DNA of 9,381 nucleotides from JAJXWB01 sp047605445 (GTDB lineage: Bacteria; Pseudomonadota; Alphaproteobacteria; Rhizobiales; Beijerinckiaceae): assembly GCA_047605445.1 (NCBI GenBank), contig JASGFP010000129.1:1-9381 (forward strand). The letters run 5' to 3'. Shown here piece after piece: positions 1 through 6,393 of the stretch; positions within the stretch are counted from its first letter, which is position 1, and each line of letters starts with the position of its first letter. A model generated the notes under the pieces. The model was not told the DNA's origin. It searched no databases and saw only the letters and a list, made by a program, of their open reading frames with translations. Both the position numbers and the translations under genes were made by a program.

Positions 1-1048
1 CGACCGCGCGCACGCCGAGGCCCGGCACGCGCAGCAGCATTTCGCGCGGCGCGCGATTGACGTCGAGCGGAAACGTGTCGGGATGGGCGAGCGCCCAGGC
101 GAGCTTGGGATCCATGTTTTGATCCAGCATGCCGTCGGCCATGCTCGAGGCCACTTCATCGAGCGAGAAATCGTAGAAACGCAGCAGCCAGTCGGCCTGG
201 TAGAGCCGGTGCTCGCGCATCAACGGCGCAGCCGCGCTCGGCAACGCCTTCGAGGAATCGGGTATGGGCGAGAAGGCGGAGTAATAGACGCGCTTCAGGC
301 CGTAGCTCGCATAAAGCGTCGTGCTTGATGTCAGAATATCGACATCGCTCGAGCGATCCGCGCCGACGATCATCTGGGTTGACTGGCCCGTCGCAAAAGA
401 GGGGGCTGCGCGAAACTTCTTGCGGTCCTCGCGCGCCTCGTCGATGCGCAGGCGCAACCCCGCCATCGAGCGGCGGATGGTCGGCATGCGCTTCTGCGGC
501 GCAAGCTGTTCGAGGCTCGGCTCCGTCGGCAGCTCCACGTTGATCGACAAGCGGTCGGCGTAGCGGCCGGCCTCCGCGATCAGCGCGGGATCGGCGTCGG
601 GAATGGTCTTGAGATGGATGTAGCCGCGGAAGTCGTGCGCCTCGCGCAATGTGCGCGCGACGCGCGCGAGCGTCTCCATCGTGTGATCCGGCGAGCCGAT
701 GATGCCCGAGGAGAGGAACAGGCCCTCGATATAGTTGCGCTTGTAGAAGTCGAGCGTCAGAGCGACGATCTCCTCCACGGAGAAACGGGCGCGCGGCACG
801 TTCGACGAGACGCGATTGACGCAATAGACGCAATCGAACATGCAGAAATTCGTCATCAGGATTTTCAGCAGAGAGATGCAGCGCCCGTCCGGCGCATAGG
901 CATGGCAGATGCCCGAGCCCGTGACGGAGCCGACGCCCTTGCCGCCGAGCGAGTCCCGCTTCTTGCCGCCGGACGAGGCGCAGGAGGCGTCGTATTTGGC
1001 GGCGTCGGCAAGGATGGTCAGCTTTTCGGCGACGGTCAGTTTCGCCAT
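1..1048 (-). CDS. Radical SAM protein, putative DNA modification/repair (3' end outside window)
   Basis: Reading leftwards from ATG at 1048, 349 codons are open to the window edge, so the C-terminus is missing. The start is supported by a GGAG eight bases upstream. The protein begins MAKLTVAEKLTILADAAKYD. A radical SAM iron-sulfur motif C-x3-C-x2-C (CMFDCVYC) lies at residues 69-76. Towards the visible end (about 326-349) is a helix-hairpin-helix-like DNA-binding stretch, DVNRAPREMLLRVPGLG. Together these match the family annotated as 'putative DNA modification/repair radical SAM protein' (TIGR03916 type, related to spore photoproduct lyase). In many genomes that family sits next to a gene for a uracil-DNA-glycosylase-domain protein. 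The substrate is not established. A perfect SOS box 18 bp upstream of the start supports a DNA-damage role. Family assignment is from recalled motifs, not a search; the radical SAM class is firm and the exact subfamily likely. Confidence 0.88.
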   Translation of the reverse strand, partial: MAKLTVAEKLTILADAAKYDASCASSGGKKRDSLGGKGVGSVTGSGICHAYAPDGRCISLLKILMTNFCMFDCVYCVNRVSSNVPRARFSVEEIVALTLDFYKRNYIEGLFLSSGIIGSPDHTMETLARVARTLREAHDFRGYIHLKTIPDADPALIAEAGRYADRLSINVELPTEPSLEQLAPQKRMPTIRRSMAGLRLRIDEAREDRKKFRAAPSFATGQSTQMIVGADRSSDVDILTSSTTLYASYGLKRVYYSAFSPIPDSSKALPSAAAPLMREHRLYQADWLLRFYDFSLDEVASSMADGMLDQNMDPKLAWALAHPDTFPLDVNRAPREMLLRVPGLGVRAV

Positions 1049-1065
1049 TGCGCGACTCCAAAATT

Positions 1066-1080
1066 GTTCCCTATTTGTTC
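1066..1080 (-). promoter_or_regulatory. LexA (SOS) box, GAAC-N7-GAAC
   Basis: On the plus strand the sequence is GTTC, seven bases (CCTATTT), GTTC. Read towards the radical SAM gene it is GAACAAATAGGGAAC. This is an exact match to the direct-repeat LexA operator known from alphaproteobacteria (GTTC-N7-GTTC). It lies 18 bp upstream of the radical SAM start codon, where a repressor would block promoter or early transcription. It is also 78 bp upstream of the divergent hydratase gene, so an effect on that gene is possible but less likely. Confidence 0.82.
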
Positions 1081-1158
1081 TAGCGCATCCCCGTCGTTCG
1101 GCAAGGCCTCGCGCGAGGACAATTTCGGGGCTATGAGCGGGCAACGGAGGAAACGATT

Positions 1159-1947
1159 TTGAGCCAGACCATACTCGAAACCAACGCCCGCGCGCTGATC
1201 ACGCTGCGCGCCGCGCAGGGCAAGGCCGACTTGCCGGCCCCGCCCGCCGACCTCACCGGCGCGTATGCGCTGCAATTCGAGGCCGAGCGCATCCTGCTCG
1301 CGGAAAAAGGCTTCACGCCGATCGGCTGGAAGATCGGCGCGACCAACGCGGGCGCGCGCGCCAACTTCAAGCTGGACGACCAGTTCCTCGGCCGGCTCTA
1401 TCGGCAGATGACCGTCGCCTCGCCGGCGAAACTGCCGTCGCGGCCGGGCCTCTACCGCGCCTATGAAGCCGAGTTCGTGCTGGAACTCGGCGCCGATCTG
1501 GACGGCGCGAAAAGCGCGATCGACGCCGCCGCGGTGAAGGCCGCGACAAAGCGCGTGGGCTGCGCGATCGAGATCGTCGGCGGCTATGTGCCGATGGCGG
1601 CGCCGCACGGCGCGCATTCGCTGATCGCGGATTTCGCGGGCTGCGTGAACTGGGTGCAGGGCCCGATGACGGCGGAATTCGCCAGCCTCGATCTGGATTC
1701 GGCCGGCGTAACCTTTTCGCTCGACGGCGAGACGAAGGCTGAAGGCAGGGGCGCCAATGTCGACGGCGGTCCCTACGGCGCGACGGCGTGGCTCGCCAAC
1801 GCGCTCGGCAAGCTCGGACGGTCGCTGAAGGCGGGCGATCTCGTCACCACGGGCACGGCCATCGCCCCTGTGCCGTTCGCCGGCGACGGCAAGCGCGCGG
1901 TCGCGGATTTCGGTCCGCTCGGCAAGGTGGAGGTTGTCATCGGATAG
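1159..1947 (+). CDS. 2-keto-4-pentenoate hydratase / fumarylacetoacetate hydrolase family protein
   Basis: A 262-residue protein starting at TTG, chosen because a strong GGAGG (1146-1150) lies eight bases upstream and no in-frame ATG is near. It resembles MhpD-type hydratases, which add water to 2-hydroxypenta-2,4-dienoate in meta-cleavage pathways for aromatics, and the wider FAH fold. Visible marks are GWKIGATN (57-64, with the lysine near the active site), the acidic metal-binding pair in YEAEFVLEL (E103, E105), a further glutamate in CAIEIVGGY (E138), and the C-terminal GDLVTTGT (226-233). The length is normal for the family. No other aromatic-degradation gene is visible, so the real substrate is uncertain; many such orphans act on other 2-keto-enol acids. 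It is transcribed away from the SOS-controlled radical SAM gene, with 110 bp between the two starts. Confidence 0.9.
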   Translation: MSQTILETNARALITLRAAQGKADLPAPPADLTGAYALQFEAERILLAEKGFTPIGWKIGATNAGARANFKLDDQFLGRLYRQMTVASPAKLPSRPGLYRAYEAEFVLELGADLDGAKSAIDAAAVKAATKRVGCAIEIVGGYVPMAAPHGAHSLIADFAGCVNWVQGPMTAEFASLDLDSAGVTFSLDGETKAEGRGANVDGGPYGATAWLANALGKLGRSLKAGDLVTTGTAIAPVPFAGDGKRAVADFGPLGKVEVVIG

Positions 1948-2280
1948 GCGGCTGGTCCGGGGCCCGAACCTTCGATAGCCCCTCGCTCAAGGCGCGACGA
2001 CGACGCTCGGGAGGTCACCCGCATCCCTGCGCGACCTTCACCGGCAAGATTGTGGTGAAGCAGCCGATGGCCGAAGTCATGCTCGGCAAATCCTATGTCA
2101 ATTGCCGGCAGGACACGGCCATGCCGCACAGCAATCCCTGGCCCCTCTCCGAACGGCTCGGCCTGTTCCGGCTCCTGGAGCCACAAACCCCGGTTCAGCC
2201 ATTTCGTCGCCATGGCGAAGGCGATCGAGATGGCCTGCCGCGGCTGAGAGACTTTTGTTTCCCTGTCGCGGCTTCGCCCA
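1948..2280. other. Spacer without a convincing gene, weak coding-like signal
   Basis: This 333-bp stretch separates the hydratase stop from the end of the minus-strand hypothetical gene. No clear terminator, tRNA or repeat was found; a GC-rich, imperfect inverted stretch at about 1955-1972 has too small a loop and no T-run. One plus-strand frame from ATG 2067 (beginning MAEVMLGKSYVNCRQDTAMP) has third positions rich in G and C, and the frame stays open to 2354. It has no good ribosome binding site, is not recognisable, and would run antisense over the neighbouring gene. It could be a decayed gene remnant. Confidence 0.45.
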
Positions 2281-2802
2281 TCAGCCGCGCGCGTCCTTCG
2301 CGGCCTGCGCATTCTTGTTGGCTTGCGAGATCGAGCCGACGGCGGCGCGGTTGACGATATCGGGCGCGCGCTCGTTCTGGATCGACGCCATGCCGGTCCG
2401 GCGCTTGCGGGAGGCGGGCCGGGGCGCGGCGCCAGCGGCGTTTTTCATGTCGAGCGCACGTTGCGCGGATTCGATCATGGCCGCGCGCGCGACCTCCGCC
2501 TGCCGGCGCGCAAGCTCGCCGTTGACGCGCTTGAGCGCGCCCGCGAACACCTGCTTGCGGCGCGTCGGCTTTTCGACATTGCCCGGGAAGGCGCCGCCAC
2601 GCGGTTCGGCCTTGCCCTTGACGCCGCGCCGCAGGCCGCGCGCCAGCGTACGCTCCTTGTCGCGCAAATCGCGCATCCGGCGCTGCATCGCCGCCAGCGC
2701 GGCGTCGTCGAGCGCGAGGACGCCGGGATGGCGCGTCTGCGCGAGAAGCTCGAACTCCTCGTGGTTCGTCAGGGACTTTTCGGTCTTGATGGACAGCGAC
2801 AT
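2281..2802 (-). CDS. Conserved hypothetical protein, small and basic
   Basis: A 173-residue protein beginning MSLSIKTEKSLTNHEEFELL. The ATG at 2802 is chosen over a longer upstream extension because AGGAG lies about nine bases before it and the extension would run antiparallel and out of frame through upp. The protein is rich in arginine, lysine and alanine and is probably helical. Residues 35-60 (MQRRMRDLRDKERTLARGLRRG) look like a charged amphipathic helix. A GKAEPRGGAFPGNVEKPTRRKQVF segment at about 65-88 looks like the conserved core. No signal peptide or membrane helix is seen. I recall similar proteins of unknown function in Bradyrhizobium and relatives, but no named domain can be given. 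It lies 67 bp downstream of upp on the same strand with its own ribosome binding site, so it may be co-transcribed with the URC genes or have its own promoter. Confidence 0.8.
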   Translation of the reverse strand: MSLSIKTEKSLTNHEEFELLAQTRHPGVLALDDAALAAMQRRMRDLRDKERTLARGLRRGVKGKAEPRGGAFPGNVEKPTRRKQVFAGALKRVNGELARRQAEVARAAMIESAQRALDMKNAAGAAPRPASRKRRTGMASIQNERAPDIVNRAAVGSISQANKNAQAAKDARG

Positions 2803-2869
2803 AGGACGCCTCTCCTGCGATGATAGCCTTTCAACTAGCGTCGCACGGCGCGCCGGCCAGAGGCCGCCC

Positions 2870-3499
2870 TCACTTCGTGCCGTACATGCGGTCGCCAGCG
2901 TCCCCCAGACCCGGCACGATATAGCCGTGGTCGTTGAGGCGACTGTCGATGGCGGCGGTCCAGATGTCCACGTCCGGATGCTCCGCCCGCAGCTTGGCGA
3001 TCCCTTCGGGCGCAGCCAGCAGACAGACGAAGCGGATGTCCTTCGCGCCACGCTCCTTGATACGCTCGATGGCGGCGGTTGCGGAATTTGCGGTGGCCAG
3101 CATCGGGTCCATGACGATGACGAGGCGGTCGGCGATGTCGTGCGGCGCCTTGAAGTAATATTCGACGGCCACCAGCGTGTGCGGGTCGCGGTAGAGCCCG
3201 ATATGCGCGACGCGCGCGGAGGGCACGAGTTCCAGCATGCCGTCGAGAAAGCCGACGCCCGCGCGCAGGATCGGCGCGAAGACGAGCTTCTTGCCGGCGA
3301 GCATGGGCGCCTTCATCTTCGTCAGCGGCGTCTCGATCTCGACTTCCTCGAGCGGCAGGTCGCGCGTGACCTCGTAGGCGAGCAGCATGCCGATCTCGTT
3401 CAGCAATTGCCGGAAGCCCTTTGTCGAGCGCGACTGCTCGCGCATCAGCGTGAGTTTGTGCTGCACGAGCGGGTGGCCGATCACATGCACGCCGTTCAT
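2870..3499 (-). CDS. upp: Uracil phosphoribosyltransferase
   Basis: A 209-residue protein, the normal length, that converts uracil and PRPP to UMP and pyrophosphate in the cytoplasm. The ATG at 3499 is chosen because the protein then begins MNGVHVIGHPLVQHKLTLMR, the usual start of the family; a GGAG lies ten bases upstream. Visible family marks are FAPILRAGVGFLDGM (74-88), the PRPP-binding loop DPMLATANSA (131-140) and the uracil-binding C-terminus GYIVPGLGDAGDRMYGTK (192-209). The PRPP loop has AN where many bacteria have GG; I believe this is common in rhizobial Upp proteins rather than a defect. It is the third gene of the urc1-urc4-upp set, 32 bp after urc4, so it fills the place of yeast URC6 in uracil catabolism as well as serving salvage. 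Confidence 0.97.
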   Translation of the reverse strand: MNGVHVIGHPLVQHKLTLMREQSRSTKGFRQLLNEIGMLLAYEVTRDLPLEEVEIETPLTKMKAPMLAGKKLVFAPILRAGVGFLDGMLELVPSARVAHIGLYRDPHTLVAVEYYFKAPHDIADRLVIVMDPMLATANSATAAIERIKERGAKDIRFVCLLAAPEGIAKLRAEHPDVDIWTAAIDSRLNDHGYIVPGLGDAGDRMYGTK

Positions 3500-3531
3500 T
3501 CGATGCGGTCTCCGTTGAGCCGGGGGAGAGA

Positions 3532-4908
3532 CTAGAACACGGTTCCGTCGCTGACGATATCGAGCGGCGGCGAACCGTCCGCACGCTTCTGCGCGGCGAT
3601 GCGGCGACCGGCGGCCCATGTGCCGCCTTCCAGCACCTTGGCGAGCGGCATTTGTTCGGCGCTCAAGTCCAGTCGCTTGCGGATCAGCGCAGCGATCTCG
3701 TCCAGCAGCGCGACGGTCAGCGCGCGCCATTCGACGACGAAACCTGAGTCGACGGTGTGCGGCGCGCTAACCTCGTCGGCTTTCTTCGGAACGAGCGCGC
3801 CGAAATCCACGAAGAGCCCGCCGTTTCGATATTCCGGCAGGCCCGTGAGGCCGTCGATATCGGCGACATTGAAGCCGGCGCGCTGCAGCGGCTCGATCAA
3901 CGAATAGGAAAGCCATTGCGACAATTTGTGGAAGGGGACGTGGCCGTCCGTCGCGCCGTCAGCGCGAATCCCCGGATGGCGCCAGGTATCGCCGAGCGCG
4001 ACTCCGCCCAGGCTCAGGCGCGACGGCCAGATCGGGCCGAGATGCGCGAGAACCGCCGCGAGAATGGCCTCGGCGGGAAGAGAGCCCGCGTCTTGCGGCC
4101 GCGGCGCGTCTTGTCCCTCCTCCTTGCGGGGAGGGTCCGGGTGGGGGTAGCCGCGCGCGAAATCTCGCGAGGCTACGCCCGGTCCGTCCCCCGCCCCTGC
4201 CCCTCCCCGCAAAGGGGCGGGGGGACCAAAGGCATCATTCTTGTTCTGCGACAAAAAATCGAACAGCCCGCCCGGCCGCGCGCTGTCATCTCGCGCGAAA
4301 ACCTCCGGCGCGTCGAGACAGGCGCGGCCGAGACGATTGAGCAGATCGACGCGGCCGGCGAGACCGACAAGCGGATTGTCGCAATGGACCTGAAAGCCCG
4401 TCGCCAGATCGCGCGCCGTCAGCCTCGCCAGCCGCGCGGCGTCCGCGCGCAGCGGATCTTCCTTTCTGCCGGAAAACAGGCCGGCCGCGAACATCTCGAG
4501 GCTAGCGACGGCCAGTCCCTCCGAACGCGACGAGACAGATCCGTCCGCCTCACGATAGCGCCACGCGGGGCCGGCGCCGGCGTCCAGCAGCACGCTGACG
4601 ATGGCGAGGTCGAATTCCGCGCGGGCGCGGGCGGCCGCGCCATTCCAGCCGGCGCGCGCGGCAACCGCGCTCCAGCGATCCTTGCCGCCGGCCGCGAAAT
4701 GCTGCCAGCGCGCGTGAAAGGGAATGATCAGATCGGGATAATTGTCGCGCATGACGGCGAGCGTGAAATCGGCGATCTCAGGCAGCCGCGCGCGGTCGAG
4801 CCGCCAGTGCGAAAGCTGGTCCGCCTCGCACAGCCGCAGCATGTCGCGCGCGCGCTCCCGAACGGCGCGCGCCGACAGAAGCGCGCGGGCGGCCTCGGTC
4901 TCGCCCAT
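3532..4908 (-). CDS. urc4: URC4/urg3 family protein (DUF1688), uracil catabolism
   Basis: A 458-residue protein beginning MGETEAARALLSARAVRERA. The ATG at 4908 overlaps the urc1 stop by one base (TGATG), which argues for translational coupling and fixes the start. It matches the DUF1688 family of yeast URC4 and Aspergillus urg3, which are needed to use uracil as nitrogen source by the URC pathway; its chemical step is not settled. Recognisable conserved stretches are NYPDLIIPFHARWQHF (56-71), HCDNPLVGLAGRVDLL (175-190), LGPIWPSR with LGDTWRHP (290-312), VPFHKLSQWLSYSLIEP (324-340) and GLPEYRNGGLFVDFGAL (356-372). Residues about 228-270 are a proline/glycine/charged insert encoded by a palindromic repeat element; the flanking sequence (LFDFLSQNK before, LPAEAILAAVL after) reads as continuous family sequence, so the frame is intact. 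The insert probably forms a surface loop. Upstream gene urc1 and downstream upp complete the pathway core. Confidence 0.93.
   Translation of the reverse strand: MGETEAARALLSARAVRERARDMLRLCEADQLSHWRLDRARLPEIADFTLAVMRDNYPDLIIPFHARWQHFAAGGKDRWSAVAARAGWNGAAARARAEFDLAIVSVLLDAGAGPAWRYREADGSVSSRSEGLAVASLEMFAAGLFSGRKEDPLRADAARLARLTARDLATGFQVHCDNPLVGLAGRVDLLNRLGRACLDAPEVFARDDSARPGGLFDFLSQNKNDAFGPPAPLRGGAGAGDGPGVASRDFARGYPHPDPPRKEEGQDAPRPQDAGSLPAEAILAAVLAHLGPIWPSRLSLGGVALGDTWRHPGIRADGATDGHVPFHKLSQWLSYSLIEPLQRAGFNVADIDGLTGLPEYRNGGLFVDFGALVPKKADEVSAPHTVDSGFVVEWRALTVALLDEIAALIRKRLDLSAEQMPLAKVLEGGTWAAGRRIAAQKRADGSPPLDIVSDGTVF
4111..4229. repeat. Palindromic interspersed element inserted in frame in urc4
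   Basis: A roughly 119-bp inverted-repeat structure lies wholly inside the urc4 reading frame. Three stem-loops can be drawn: CCCTCC/GGAGGG (4115-4120 with 4130-4135), GTAGCC/GGCTAC (4147-4152 with 4171-4176) and GCCCCT/AGGGGC (4199-4204 with 4213-4218). The outer arms also pair: 4124-4135 is a perfect 12-bp inverted match to 4201-4212, and the ends TTGTCCCTCC and GGGGGGACCAA are imperfectly complementary. C/G-run hairpins of this sort are normally intergenic in Hyphomicrobiales. Here it is translated, on the minus strand, into a segment containing APLRGGAGAGDG and PHPDPPRKEEG. Confidence 0.8.
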
Positions 4909-6167
4909 CAGTATTTTTCCAGCGGCCGGCCGCTGGTGCGGGACAGGTCGTCCATGCTCGGCGCGCCCTCCGGCGCGTAATAGCCGGCAGCCTTCTTCGC
5001 CTCCATTTCGACCGAGGCGTCCTGCGGGATGAGACCATCGGGAATCGGCACGCGTTCTCCGACCTCGATGCCGGCGCTCACAAGCGAATCGTATTTCATG
5101 TTGCTCATCGACACGAGGCGGTCGATGCGCGCGACGCCGAGCCAATGCAGCACGTCGGGCATCAGTTCCTGAAAACGCGCATCCTGAACGCCAGCGACGC
5201 ATTCGGTGCGCGCGAAATAATTGGCGGCGGTGTCGCCGCCCTCCTGCCGCTTGCGCGCGTTGTAGACGAGGAATTTCGTCACTTCGCCGAGCGCGCGGCC
5301 CTCCTTGCGGTTGTAGACGATGAGCCCCGAGCCGCCCTGCTGGGCCTGACGCACGCATTCCTCGATGCCGTGCGCGAGATAGGGGCGGCAGGTGCAGATG
5401 TCCGAGCCGAATACGTCGGACCCGTTGCATTCGTCATGCACGCGGCAGGCCAGCGGATACTGGCGGTCGCCGAGGCGCGCGGGATCGCCGAAGACATAGG
5501 CCGTCGCACCGCCGATGGGCGGCAGAAAGACAAGCATATCCGGCCGGGTGACGAGTTCCGGATACATGCCGCCGGTCTGCTCGAACAGGGTGCGCCGCAG
5601 GTCCGTCTCCGCGACGCCGAAACGGGCGGCGACGCCGGGCAGATGCCAGACCGGCTCGACGGCGATCTTAGCCACAGCGATATCGCCGCTTTCCTTCAGA
5701 ACGTCCCCATCGGCCGCAAGCCTGCCCGCTCGCATGGCGTCGGCGATTTCCGGCAGCGTGATGCGCGCGCGCGTGACCGCTATCGTGGGGCGGACATCGA
5801 GCCCCTCGGCGATCTCCTTGGCGAAGACGTCCTGCGCAACATGGCCGAACGGATCGAGCGAGACGATTTTCGTCGGATCGGCCCATTGCGGATGCGGACC
5901 GATCTTCACCGCGGGATGCGTATTGGTGAGGTCCGGCCGCGCCAGCGGATTCATGGCGCCGGAGGCGACGGCCAAGGCCCGGTAGACGCCATAGGCGCCG
6001 CCGTGCGCGCCGATCGCGTTACGGTCGGCTGGCCGCGTGACGGTCGCCACGATGGGTCCGCGCGCGATAGGGTCGGGCGCGCCCCAGACGACGGGGCGGC
6101 GGGCGGCCGCTCCCGGTTCGGGATGCGAGGTGAGGCGGATATGGCCGGACGAATTCGGCTTGGTCAT
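4908..6167 (-). CDS. urc1: GTP cyclohydrolase II homologue of the URC1 type, uracil catabolism
   Basis: A 419-residue protein beginning MTKPNSSGHIRLTSHPEPGA. The ATG at 6167 has an AGAGGA a few bases upstream; upstream in-frame extensions lack family sequence. The C-terminal half is GTP cyclohydrolase II-like: zinc site C-x10-C-x-C (C247, C258, C260 in HDECNGSDVFGSDICTC), then GSGLIVYNRKEGRALGEVTK (279-298), the catalytic-type tyrosine (Y302) and a D-x-R (D329, R331). The N-terminal half (about 1-200) matches the extra domain of the URC1 group (GTP_CH_N type). It has no DHBP synthase domain, so it is not a standard bifunctional riboflavin enzyme. In the URC pathway this protein is thought to open the pyrimidine ring of a uracil nucleotide or nucleoside rather than GTP. 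It is followed by urc4 with a one-base overlap, and upp, which supports the catabolic role. A database might label it simply ribA. Confidence 0.93.
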   Translation of the reverse strand: MTKPNSSGHIRLTSHPEPGAAARRPVVWGAPDPIARGPIVATVTRPADRNAIGAHGGAYGVYRALAVASGAMNPLARPDLTNTHPAVKIGPHPQWADPTKIVSLDPFGHVAQDVFAKEIAEGLDVRPTIAVTRARITLPEIADAMRAGRLAADGDVLKESGDIAVAKIAVEPVWHLPGVAARFGVAETDLRRTLFEQTGGMYPELVTRPDMLVFLPPIGGATAYVFGDPARLGDRQYPLACRVHDECNGSDVFGSDICTCRPYLAHGIEECVRQAQQGGSGLIVYNRKEGRALGEVTKFLVYNARKRQEGGDTAANYFARTECVAGVQDARFQELMPDVLHWLGVARIDRLVSMSNMKYDSLVSAGIEVGERVPIPDGLIPQDASVEMEAKKAAGYYAPEGAPSMDDLSRTSGRPLEKY

Positions 6168-6284
6168 CGGTCCTCTCGGCGCTTGCCCGCTCGGAACGCG
6201 CCGACCTGCGCGTCGGGATGCGTTGCAGAATAGCAACAGCCGCCGACGGAAATACCCGCCGTCCGGCTTAATGAGACTAAATCC

Positions 6285-6290
6285 TATAAT
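6285..6290 (+). promoter_or_regulatory. Possible -10 box (TATAAT) in the urc1/GGDEF divergent region
   Basis: An exact TATAAT lies in an AT-rich island (about 6268-6305) within the 226-bp region between the divergent urc1 and GGDEF-like starts. No good TTGACA-like -35 box is found 16-18 bp upstream (TCCGGC at 6262-6267), so the call is weak. If real it would give a leader of about 100 bases for the plus-strand gene. The urc operon promoter must also lie in this region but could not be identified. Confidence 0.25.
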
Positions 6291-6393
6291 CGAATAAATT
6301 CTTTCCTGTGGCATGAACCATCCATTTACGGGACGCCAGTCCAATCGCTCGATCAAAACGCGCTCGCTTCAGGCGAGGGCAAGGGGGATTGCG

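Noticed and set aside
156..1061. Minus-strand open frame of 301 codons over the radical SAM gene
   Set aside because: It is out of frame with the reading that gives the C-x3-C-x2-C motif and the good ribosome binding site; its translation is Arg-rich nonsense.
1955..1972. Possible terminator hairpin after the hydratase gene
   Set aside because: The stem is interrupted, the loop would be too small and there is no T-run.
2102..3535. Long plus-strand open frame (477 codons)
   Set aside because: It is antisense to the hypothetical gene and upp, has low-complexity Ala/Arg sequence and no family match; open antisense frames are expected at this GC content.
4234..4264. GTTC and GAAC near each other inside urc4, as a second LexA site
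   Set aside because: Orientation and spacing do not fit GTTC-N7-GTTC and the site is deep inside a coding region.
3757..4980. Long plus-strand open frame (407 codons) opposite urc4
   Set aside because: Antisense shadow of a recognised gene, rich in Arg/Ala/Gly with no motif or ribosome binding site.
5145..6233. Long plus-strand open frame (362 codons) opposite urc1
   Set aside because: Antisense shadow of urc1, whose zinc site and catalytic motifs fix the real frame.
6168..6356. N-terminal extension of urc1 to 6356
   Set aside because: The added residues do not look like the family, and the ATG at 6167 has a ribosome binding site; the extension would cross the promoter region.
6313..6393. 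Longer start for the GGDEF-like protein at 6313
   Set aside because: No ribosome binding site, and the extra 27 residues precede the membrane helix without any recognisable signal; the ATG at 6394 has a strong AAGGGGG.
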